A stretch of 46,773 nucleotides of DNA from SIG607 sp045601805 (GTDB lineage: Bacteria > Bacillota > Clostridia > Oscillospirales > Acutalibacteraceae). Under the pieces are notes generated by a model. It made no database searches. It had not been told where the DNA came from and saw only the letters and a program-made list of their open reading frames with translations. Below, piece by piece: positions 40,408-46,773 of this stretch. Within the stretch, counting starts at the first letter, position 1. Every line of letters begins with the position of its first letter. The stretch covers positions 1 through 46,773 of the forward strand of contig JAZSAJ010000013.1 of NCBI GenBank assembly GCA_045601805.1. The letters are read 5' to 3'. The translations under genes and the position numbers were made by a program.

Positions 40408-40986
40408 ATGTCAAAAGGTAAAATTCAAACAGAAAAAGTAGTTTTGGGCGCGGTGCTTACAGCACTTGTTGTGGTACTGCAACTGCTTGGCGCATTTGTT
40501 CGCTTTGGCCCGTTTTCAATTTCGCTTGTGCTACTTCCAATTGTAATTGGCGCGGCAATGTGCGGTACAAAAATTGGCGCTTGGCTTGGCTTTGTGTTTG
40601 GCATTGTTGTGCTTATAAGCGGCGACGCCGCACCGTTTTTTGCAATTAACATTGCAGGCACCGTTGTAACGGTTTTGGCAAAGGGCACTTTGTGCGGTCT
40701 TTTTGCAGGTCTTGTTTACAAACTTTTAAGCAAATATAACCGCTATTTAGCCGTTATAGTTTCGGCGGTGGTTTGTCCTGTGGTTAATACCGGCGTGTTT
40801 TTACTTGGCTGTAAACTGTTTTTTATGAGCGCCATTACACAGTGGGGCGCGGCCGAGGGCTTTAATTCTGTGGTGCAATATATGTTTTTAGGCCTTGCAG
40901 GCGGTAACTTCCTTGTGGAACTTTTGGTTAATATAATCCTTGCCCCTGTGGTACTTCGCCTAATAAAACTTAATAAAAAATTATAA
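40408..40986 (+). CDS. ECF transporter S component, probably for pantothenate
   Basis: A 192-residue membrane protein with five to six transmembrane helices, an N-terminal hydrophilic leader and the FGPFSISLVLLPIVIGAAMCG segment typical of vitamin-specific S components. It binds the vitamin and works with shared EcfA/EcfT subunits encoded elsewhere. Pantothenate is suggested by adjacency to coaX (51 bases apart) and by resemblance to PanT; other vitamins are not excluded. Ribosome binding site GGAGG. Confidence 0.85.
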   Translation: MSKGKIQTEKVVLGAVLTALVVVLQLLGAFVRFGPFSISLVLLPIVIGAAMCGTKIGAWLGFVFGIVVLISGDAAPFFAINIAGTVVTVLAKGTLCGLFAGLVYKLLSKYNRYLAVIVSAVVCPVVNTGVFLLGCKLFFMSAITQWGAAEGFNSVVQYMFLGLAGGNFLVELLVNIILAPVVLRLIKLNKKL

Positions 40987-41012
40987 AAAGGTGCTATATA
41001 GCACCTTTTTTG
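40985..41012 (+). terminator. terminator after the ECF S-component gene
   Basis: AAAGGTGC/GCACCTTT stem with a 6-base loop and T run, overlapping the stop codon region. Confidence 0.9.
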
Positions 41013-41052
41013 TATTTGATTTAACAAAATTGGTAAAAATTAAAAAAAACAC

Positions 41053-41081
41053 TTTATTTTTTAAGGAAAGTTTGTTATAAT
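41053..41081 (+). promoter_or_regulatory. promoter of ppdK
   Basis: -10 TATAAT at 41076-41081 with a poor -35 (TTTATT) at 17-base spacing. A weak ACTCT/AGAGT hairpin followed by TTTTTAG at 41090-41116 lies in the leader and might attenuate transcription. Confidence 0.5.
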
Positions 41082-41155
41082 ATACTGGATACTCTGGAAA
41101 AAGTAGAGTTTTTAGTAAAAGATGGAGAAATCCACAAAAATTCAGGAGGTTTATT

Positions 41156-43786
41156 ATGAGTCACAAGTATGTCTATCTCTTTAGCGAAGGCAATGCCACA
41201 ATGCGTGAACTTCTTGGCGGTAAAGGTGCAAACCTTGCAGAAATGACCAACATCGGTCTCCCTGTACCTCAGGGCTTTACTGTTACCACCGAAGCTTGCA
41301 CACAGTACTATGAAGACGGCAGAAAAATCAACGATGATATTCAAGCACAAATTATGGAATACATTGATAAAATGGAAGCTATCACCGGCAAAAAATTCGG
41401 CGATAAAACAAATCCGCTTCTCGTTTCCGTTCGTTCCGGCGCAAGAGCTTCTATGCCCGGTATGATGGATACCATTCTTAACCTTGGTCTTAACGAGGAA
41501 GTTGTTGAAGTAATGGCTGCTCAGTCGGGTAACGCTCGTTGGGCTTACGACTGCTACAGAAGATTTATTCAAATGTACTCCGACGTTGTTATGGAAGTTG
41601 GTAAAAAGTACTTTGAAGAACTTATTGACAAAATGAAAGAAGAAAAGGGCGTTAAGCTTGACGTTGAACTTACTGCTGACGACCTTAAAGAACTTGCAAA
41701 TCAGTTTAAGGCAGAATACAAATCTAAAATTGGTAAAGACTTCCCGTCTGACCCCAAAGAACAGCTTATGGGCGCTGTTGAAGCCGTATTCCGTTCATGG
41801 GACAACCCCCGTGCAAACGTTTACCGTCGTGATAACGATATTCCTTATTCTTGGGGTACCGCTGTTAACGTTCAAATGATGGCATTTGGTAACATGGGCG
41901 ACGATTGCGGTACAGGTGTTGCCTTTACACGTGACCCTGCTACAGGTGAAAAAGGCCTTATGGGTGAATTCCTTACCAACGCACAGGGCGAAGACGTTGT
42001 TGCAGGCGTTCGTACTCCTATGCCTATTGCCGAAATGGCAGAAAAATTCCCCGAAGCATTCAAACAGTTTAACGAAGTTTGCGCAACTCTTGAAGACCAC
42101 TACCGCGATATGCAGGATATGGAATTCACTGTTGAACACGGTAAACTCTTTATGCTCCAAACACGTAACGGTAAAAGAACTGCAAAAGCAGCTCTTAAAA
42201 TCGCTTGTGATTTAGTTGACGAGGGTATGATTGATAAGAAACAAGCAGTTGCTATGATTGACCCCCGTAACCTTGATACACTTCTTCATCCGCAGTTTGA
42301 TGCTAAAGCATTAAAAGCTGCTACACCTGCAGGTAAAGGTCTTGGCGCTTCCCCCGGTGCTGCTTGCGGTAAAGTTGTATTCACCGCTGAAGACGCTGAA
42401 AACTGGAACGCTCGCGGTGAAAAGGTTGTTCTTGTTCGTCTTGAAACTTCTCCCGAAGATATTACCGGTATGAAAGCTTCTCAAGGTATTCTTACCGTTC
42501 GTGGCGGTATGACCAGCCACGCTGCCGTTGTTGCTCGTGGTATGGGTACTTGCTGTGTATCCGGTTGCGGCGACATCATTATGGACGAAGAAAACAAGAA
42601 ATTCACTCTTGCAGGCAAAACTTATGTTGAGGGTGACTATATCTCTATTGACGGTTCTACTGGTAACATTTACGATGGTATCATCCCCACAGTTGACGCT
42701 GAAATCGCTGGCGAATTCGGCAGAATTATGGCTTGGGCTGATGAATTCAGAACATTAAAAGTTCGCACCAATGCCGACACTCCTGCCGATGCTAAAAAGG
42801 CAAGAGAACTTGGTGCAGAAGGTATTGGTCTTTGCCGTACCGAGCATATGTTCTTTGAAGCAGACAGAATTGCAGCATTCCGTGAAATGATTTGCTCTGA
42901 TACTGCAGAAGAACGCGAAGCAGCACTTGCTAAAATTCTTCCCTACCAGCAGGGCGACTTTGAAAAACTTTACGAAGCTCTTGAAGGTAACCCTGTTACC
43001 ATTCGTTTCTTAGACCCACCGCTTCACGAGTTCGTTCCTACCGAAGAAGCTGATATTAAAGCTTTGGCAGATGCTCAGGGCAAAACTGTTGAAGATATTA
43101 AGAATATCATTACTTCTTTGCACGAATTCAACCCCATGATGGGTCACCGTGGCTGCCGTCTTGCAGTTACCTATCCCGAAATTGCAAAAATGCAAACTTC
43201 CGCCGTTATCCGTGCTGCTATCAATGTTAAGAAAGCACACGCTGACTGGAACATAGTTCCCGAAATTATGATTCCTCTTACCGGCGAAGTTAAAGAAATG
43301 AAATTCGTTAAAGACATCGTTGTTGCTACTGCCGATGCTGAAATCGCAGCTGCAGGTGTAGACCTTAAATACGAAGTTGGTACAATGATGGAAATCCCCC
43401 GCGCTTGTCTTACTGCTGATGAAATCGCTAAAGAAGCTGAATTCTTCTGCTTCGGTACAAACGATTTAACCCAGATGACATTCGGCTTCAGCCGTGACGA
43501 CGCTGGTAAATTCCTTACCGCATATTACGACAGCAAGATTTACGAAAACGACCCGTTTGCAAAACTTGACCAAAACGGTGTTGGTAAACTTATGGAAATG
43601 GCTGTTTCCTTGGGTAAAAAAGTACGCCCCGAAATGCACTGCGGTATCTGCGGTGAACACGGCGGTGACCCGGTATCTGTTGAGTTCTGCCACAAGATCG
43701 GTCTGGACTACGTGTCCTGCTCCCCCTTCCGTGTGCCCATCGCAAGACTGGCCGCTGCACAGGCTGCAATTAAAGAATCTAAATAA
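41156..43786 (+). CDS. ppdK: pyruvate, phosphate dikinase
   Basis: Interconverts pyruvate + ATP + phosphate and PEP + AMP + PPi; in fermenters it often works as a glycolytic PPi-dependent enzyme. The 876 residues have the full layout: ATP-grasp domain with LLGGKGANLAEM and SVRSGARASMPGMMDT, swivelling phosphohistidine domain with GGMTSHAAVVARGMG (His455), and the PEP/pyruvate barrel ending in MHCGICGEHGGDP with the catalytic Cys. Start behind AGGAGG. The codons are those of a highly expressed gene. The last 110 bases or so (about 43660-43760) are richer in G/C and use CTG, GTG, TCC and CCC, unlike the rest; a second, decayed copy of the gene's final codons lies 570 bases downstream. Confidence 0.96.
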   Translation: MSHKYVYLFSEGNATMRELLGGKGANLAEMTNIGLPVPQGFTVTTEACTQYYEDGRKINDDIQAQIMEYIDKMEAITGKKFGDKTNPLLVSVRSGARASMPGMMDTILNLGLNEEVVEVMAAQSGNARWAYDCYRRFIQMYSDVVMEVGKKYFEELIDKMKEEKGVKLDVELTADDLKELANQFKAEYKSKIGKDFPSDPKEQLMGAVEAVFRSWDNPRANVYRRDNDIPYSWGTAVNVQMMAFGNMGDDCGTGVAFTRDPATGEKGLMGEFLTNAQGEDVVAGVRTPMPIAEMAEKFPEAFKQFNEVCATLEDHYRDMQDMEFTVEHGKLFMLQTRNGKRTAKAALKIACDLVDEGMIDKKQAVAMIDPRNLDTLLHPQFDAKALKAATPAGKGLGASPGAACGKVVFTAEDAENWNARGEKVVLVRLETSPEDITGMKASQGILTVRGGMTSHAAVVARGMGTCCVSGCGDIIMDEENKKFTLAGKTYVEGDYISIDGSTGNIYDGIIPTVDAEIAGEFGRIMAWADEFRTLKVRTNADTPADAKKARELGAEGIGLCRTEHMFFEADRIAAFREMICSDTAEEREAALAKILPYQQGDFEKLYEALEGNPVTIRFLDPPLHEFVPTEEADIKALADAQGKTVEDIKNIITSLHEFNPMMGHRGCRLAVTYPEIAKMQTSAVIRAAINVKKAHADWNIVPEIMIPLTGEVKEMKFVKDIVVATADAEIAAAGVDLKYEVGTMMEIPRACLTADEIAKEAEFFCFGTNDLTQMTFGFSRDDAGKFLTAYYDSKIYENDPFAKLDQNGVGKLMEMAVSLGKKVRPEMHCGICGEHGGDPVSVEFCHKIGLDYVSCSPFRVPIARLAAAQAAIKESK

Positions 43787-43807
43787 TTAGGTTTACAAAG
43801 CAAAACT

Positions 43808-43838
43808 ATCCGCCCGAGATTTCTCGGGCGGATTTTTG
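43808..43838 (+). terminator. terminator after ppdK
   Basis: Perfect 11-bp stem ATCCGCCCGAG/CTCGGGCGGAT with a 4-base loop and T run. Confidence 0.9.
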
Positions 43839-43845
43839 TATGGTG

Positions 43846-43874
43846 TTGAAAATGGTATTCCTTTTTGTTATAAT
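43846..43874 (+). promoter_or_regulatory. sigma-A promoter of the islet gene
   Basis: -35 TTGAAA, 17-base spacer, -10 TATAAT, immediately behind the ppdK terminator and 20 bases before the islet gene's start. Confidence 0.75.
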
Positions 43875-43893
43875 AAAATCAAGAGGTGGTTTT

Positions 43894-44343
43894 ATGGGAT
43901 TATTTGATATGTTTAAAAAGCCAAAGCAAAACCTTAAAAACACAAATGGCGAATGGGCAGTTTATGCACAAAAGATGTGCGTTTCCGCCATTGAATATGC
44001 AAATGAATTTAATAAAAAATTAGATTATTCTGAAAACAGCATTACATATTTGGAGGAAATATTAGATTGGTATTCAAAAGATATTTCTATTTCTAAACCT
44101 ACCGAAAACCAGATTTGGAGTATGGCAATTATATTCGGCTCATATTTAGGCGAAACATTGTTAAAAAACGGGCTTACGAAAAAAGGTTTTGTTTGGGGAA
44201 AAGAAGCTTCATCGAATGTACCTTTATTGATTAAGGACGATGGTTCTTATCTCACTCCAAATGATAAGGTTTATAAAAGATTAGTCAACGGTAGCGAAGA
44301 TAGTGTCGTCTCTTTTTACCGATTTGCCACAAAGGAAATATAA
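43894..44343 (+). CDS. hypothetical small protein in an islet behind ppdK
   Basis: 149 residues from ATG 43894 behind AGAGGTGG; the frame opens earlier (43840) but that part overlaps the promoter. MGLFDMFKKPKQN at the N-terminus is followed by helices and the segment SMAIIFGSYLGETLLKNG, which resembles DUF3806-like or immunity-type proteins; this is tentative. No signal peptide. The gene has its own promoter, and a decayed copy of the ppdK C-terminal codons begins 13 bases after its stop, so it appears to have been inserted at the ppdK tail. Confidence 0.78.
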   Translation: MGLFDMFKKPKQNLKNTNGEWAVYAQKMCVSAIEYANEFNKKLDYSENSITYLEEILDWYSKDISISKPTENQIWSMAIIFGSYLGETLLKNGLTKKGFVWGKEASSNVPLLIKDDGSYLTPNDKVYKRLVNGSEDSVVSFYRFATKEI

Positions 44344-44355
44344 TTCCCTCTTTTG

Positions 44356-44394
44356 CGCATAGCACCACAGGCTGCTATTAAAGAAAGCAAGTAA
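44356..44394 (+). pseudogene. remnant of a second ppdK 3' end
   Basis: Read in frame, these 39 bases give RIAPQAAIKESK and stop; the intact ppdK ends LAAAQAAIKESK and stop. The last 26 bases match the intact gene's end at 21 positions, with mostly synonymous differences (AGC AAG for TCT AAA). Weaker similarity to the SPFRVPIA codons extends upstream to about 44347. This is a relic of a former ppdK terminus. Confidence 0.78.
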
Positions 44395-44481
44395 GCTTTC
44401 AAAAGGCCAGTATTTATGCGGGTTTGCAGGCATTCTGATTGCCCCGAAAACCACCTAGAATACTGCTGTTAAACAAGCAAT

Positions 44482-44516
44482 AAACACCCCGTATTCTTTT
44501 GAATACGGGGTGTTTT
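44482..44516. terminator. bidirectional terminator between the ppdK remnant and the AraC gene
   Basis: Perfect 15-bp stem AAACACCCCGTATTC with its complement, TTTT loop, T-rich and A-rich flanks. It probably served the original ppdK end and serves the AraC gene. The stretch 44395-44481 shows no gene. Confidence 0.9.
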
Positions 44517-45304
44517 CATTTTGAGGACTTATATTTTTTGAAAAAATTTGTGGGAGATATGCCGGTATATTCTTTGAACTGCCGGCTAAAGAAGTAAATA
44601 TCGTTATATCCGCATAGTTCCGCTACTTGGGTAACGGTATAAAGTTCTGATAGTAATAGATCGCAGGCATAGTTAATTTTCAGCTGAATACTGTATCGGA
44701 TCGGAGATATGCCAAATTTCTTCACAAAAAGCTTTTTGATATAGGGGTAACTGATCGTACAGCAGGAGTCGAGTTCTTGTGCGGTTATCTTTTCATTTAA
44801 AAAATTCTTCTCTATATATGCAATGGCAGGTTTTATTGCGTCGAATTGGTTTTGAGGGATGTAGTTTTTCTTTTGTAGTTCGGCAAAAATTTTATACAGC
44901 AAGGAAACGCATTCAAAATAATACCCGTCATCCTTTGCCACCCAAACGGCAAAGATCTTTTTAAACAACGCTTTGATCTTCTCATTTTGTGTGGGACCTA
45001 TTACAAATGCTTCGTCCGAAATCTGCACATCTGTATCGAAAAATACATCTATACATTCACCGGGTTCTCTCCGTTTGACAACATATTCCTGAACATTGCC
45101 TTGCGGTAGAAAACGAATACAATCTTTGGTGATATCCAGTTGTTTTCCGTTGAAAAAGACTGTTGATTCCCCGGAAATATGGAAAATCAACTCGTTTCTG
45201 CAGGCCTTTTTGTTGGAAAAAGAGGTGATTGGTTCTGTATATTCATCTTTTCCAACAAATATCACCCGATGGATATTCGTAATTATAAATCTGTCATTTA
45301 TCAT
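44516..45304 (-). CDS. AraC family transcriptional regulator
   Basis: 262 residues from ATG 45304 (a longer GTG start at 45349 is possible; neither has a strong ribosome binding site). N-terminal cupin-like sensor (about 1-125: HISGESTVFFNGKQLDI, FLPQGNVQEYVV) and a C-terminal double helix-turn-helix (about 155-262: ITAQELDSCCTISYPYIKKLF, then VTQVAELCGYNDIYFFSRQFKEYTGISPTNFFKKY). It is divergent from the glycyl radical enzyme gene and probably its activator, given that gene's good -10 but poor -35. Codon use (more CGG, ATC, GAT) differs from the core genes and suggests acquired DNA. Confidence 0.92.
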   Translation of the reverse strand: MINDRFIITNIHRVIFVGKDEYTEPITSFSNKKACRNELIFHISGESTVFFNGKQLDITKDCIRFLPQGNVQEYVVKRREPGECIDVFFDTDVQISDEAFVIGPTQNEKIKALFKKIFAVWVAKDDGYYFECVSLLYKIFAELQKKNYIPQNQFDAIKPAIAYIEKNFLNEKITAQELDSCCTISYPYIKKLFVKKFGISPIRYSIQLKINYACDLLLSELYTVTQVAELCGYNDIYFFSRQFKEYTGISPTNFFKKYKSSK

Positions 45305-45386
45305 ATCACCCGAGGATAGTTTACCACAAAGCGCCATTAATTGCAACACAATAGTATCAAAAAGTATAAATATGGCTTTTTGTGTA

Positions 45387-45415
45387 TGTACTTGCTTGCG
45401 GTTGTTTTATATAAT
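45387..45415 (+). promoter_or_regulatory. probable activator-dependent promoter of the glycyl radical enzyme gene
   Basis: -10 TATAAT at 45410-45415; the hexamer at 17-base spacing (TGTACT) is a poor -35, as expected for a promoter needing an activator such as the divergent AraC protein. Confidence 0.45.
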
Positions 45416-45448
45416 TTTCTTAATCAATCGTTGGAGGGATTAATTTTT

Positions 45449-46773
45449 ATGAATGAACGAATCAGAAAACTGACGGAATTAACCTTAAAGGGCGAAATGT
45501 ATGCCCATCCAACAAAAACAGAGTATGATAGAGAGGACCTGTTTTTGTCCCGTCAACAGAAAGAATCCAAGCAGCTTTGCCAGTTTATTTTAAACCAACA
45601 GCCCGTTTTGACTGAGTACTCAAAAATGACCGGCTTTTTCAACTGTGACAGTTCAGTTGTAGGAGATGCTTTTCGCCGAATGGGACATAAGGCGTGGGAG
45701 AAAGTAAGAGAAAAATTTTACTTAAAAACGATAGATAACCTATCGACTTTTGAGTGGCAGCACGCAACCGCAGACTATCAAAAGGTTTTGGACAAGGGCA
45801 TCAAGGGGATCATAGAGGAAATTGATGAATCCTTAAAAATCCATACTGAAACAGAAGAAGCGGAGTTTTTAAATGCGCTGAAAAGCGTTGCCAATGCGCT
45901 GATTGGCTGGGCGCATAAATGCTCCGACAAGGCGTTGGAACTTTCAAAAACGGTAGAAACAGAAGAATATAAAGAAAATTTAGTAACTCTATCTAAAGCA
46001 CTGCTTAATGTACCTGAAAATAAACCGAATTCCTTTTATGAAGCAATTTTAACAATTTATGTATGCTTTTCTGCCGACCCCGACAGTGTAGGAACTCTTG
46101 ACAGATATTTACGTCCGTTTTATGAAAAAGACATTGAGAGCGGAGCAATCACAAGAGAAGAAGCCAAGGAATATTTGCAGGAGCTTTTCTTAATGCTTCA
46201 GGCGGCAACACATAAAAACAACACTAATTTCACCCGTGGCGCAGAGTCGCATTTTTGCATTGGCGGTTACTTACCTGATGGGACAGACGGTTTCAACGAT
46301 TTGTCAAAACTTATTTTAGAAAGCCTTTTGGAATTGCCGACTTGGATACCGCAAGTTACTTTGCGTTGGACGGCAAAAACACCAAAAGAGGTATTCCGCT
46401 ATGTGCTTGACTGCGAGCGTAAAGATCCCAAAAAGCGAATTGCCTTCCAAAATGATGAAAAGCGGCTCAAATGCTATACCGAAATCTGCGGTTTCCCCTT
46501 TGAAAAAGCGGTTGGATATACTACCGTCGGATGTAATGAGCCGGCATTTTTGGGAGCCATTACCGGCAGTAACTCCAAAAGCAATTTTGCACGTTCCACC
46601 GAAACGCTTTTCCATAAAAAGAGCGAAAAAATGATCGCCGCAAAAACCTTTGACGAATATTATGAGATCTTCTTGCAAGAACTCTTCAGCGATCTGGATA
46701 TCGCCTATGAATATGACGATAAATACAACCGTGAGCGTGCCAAGGATATCAACTATTTATCCAGCATTTTCTT
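45449..46773 (+). CDS. glycyl radical enzyme (PFL-like superfamily), 3' truncated by window end
   Basis: The first 441 residues of a longer gene; no stop before the window edge. ATG behind GGAGGG. The pattern TLDRYLRPFYEKDIESG is shared by the pyruvate formate-lyase/diol dehydratase superfamily. The active-site loop reads VGCNEP, with thiyl Cys362 and Glu364 in the C-x-E arrangement of dehydratase and CutC-like enzymes instead of the Cys-Cys pair of pyruvate formate-lyase. It is therefore probably an eliminase/dehydratase-like radical enzyme on an unknown substrate. The C-terminal glycyl loop and an activating enzyme would lie beyond the window. It is divergent from an AraC regulator. Confidence 0.85.
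   Translation, partial: MNERIRKLTELTLKGEMYAHPTKTEYDREDLFLSRQQKESKQLCQFILNQQPVLTEYSKMTGFFNCDSSVVGDAFRRMGHKAWEKVREKFYLKTIDNLSTFEWQHATADYQKVLDKGIKGIIEEIDESLKIHTETEEAEFLNALKSVANALIGWAHKCSDKALELSKTVETEEYKENLVTLSKALLNVPENKPNSFYEAILTIYVCFSADPDSVGTLDRYLRPFYEKDIESGAITREEAKEYLQELFLMLQAATHKNNTNFTRGAESHFCIGGYLPDGTDGFNDLSKLILESLLELPTWIPQVTLRWTAKTPKEVFRYVLDCERKDPKKRIAFQNDEKRLKCYTEICGFPFEKAVGYTTVGCNEPAFLGAITGSNSKSNFARSTETLFHKKSEKMIAAKTFDEYYEIFLQELFSDLDIAYEYDDKYNRERAKDINYLSSIF

Noticed and set aside
41090..41116. Leader hairpin of ppdK as a riboswitch or T-box
   Set aside because: Only a 5-bp stem with a short T tract is present and no conserved aptamer or T-box sequence is recognisable.
45449..46773. Annotation of the last gene as pyruvate formate-lyase
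   Set aside because: The Cys-Cys active-site pair of pyruvate formate-lyase is absent; the loop reads GCNEP as in the lyase/dehydratase branches.

Overview
The window reads as chromosome of an anaerobic, spore-forming, low-GC Clostridia, probably a gut-type Oscillospirales/Ruminococcaceae relative. The taxon is inferred. The support is a complete spoIIIA sporulation operon, a Na+-pumping oxaloacetate decarboxylase next to pyruvate phosphate dikinase, strong sigma-A type promoters, TTG/GTG starts behind good ribosome binding sites, and many secreted dockerin proteins.

Layout. 1-600: three tRNA genes (Ala-GGC on minus; Gln-CTG and Ala-CGC on plus) with their own promoters and terminators, plus a compact three-hairpin element between the last two. 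674-1354: an orphan gene of unknown function. 1472-4734: tRNA-dihydrouridine synthase, YebC, and a convergent cytoplasmic serine hydrolase. 4874-9382: spoIIIAA-AH, then Asp23 and an S1-domain protein. 13505-18241: a livJHMGF branched-chain amino acid ABC transporter followed by an Mrp-type Fe-S ATPase. 19790-22035 and 28208-31498: envelope polysaccharide genes (polyprenyl-phosphate sugar transferase, sugar nucleotidyltransferase, GT2 glycosyltransferase, rmlD-rmlB-rmlC). 34034-35555: ribosomal protein L28, a HAD phosphatase and dCMP deaminase. 35724-39534: decarboxylase gamma, biotin carrier, beta and alpha subunits. 39592-40986: type III pantothenate kinase and an ECF S component. 41156-43786: pyruvate phosphate dikinase. 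43894-46773: an islet gene, a ppdK tail remnant, and an AraC regulator divergent from a glycyl radical enzyme that runs off the window.

The most unusual content lies between 10907 and 33934 and is interleaved with the polysaccharide genes. It consists of five secreted proteins ending in type I dockerins, most with cohesin-like beta-sandwich domains, and two secreted proteins with a C-terminal membrane segment. There is no recognisable glycoside hydrolase. Four of these proteins carry the same Cys/His repeat module, sevenfold in two of them. I infer a non-cellulosomal cohesin-dockerin surface assembly, possibly able to form chains and be held at the membrane. One member has a transglutaminase-like catalytic domain. 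Binding between these modules is not shown by the sequence.

A second anomaly is at the 3' end of ppdK. The gene's last part differs in composition from the rest, a one-gene cassette follows, and directly behind that gene sits a second, decayed copy of the ppdK C-terminal codons. This is the scar of an insertion or recombination event at the gene's tail.
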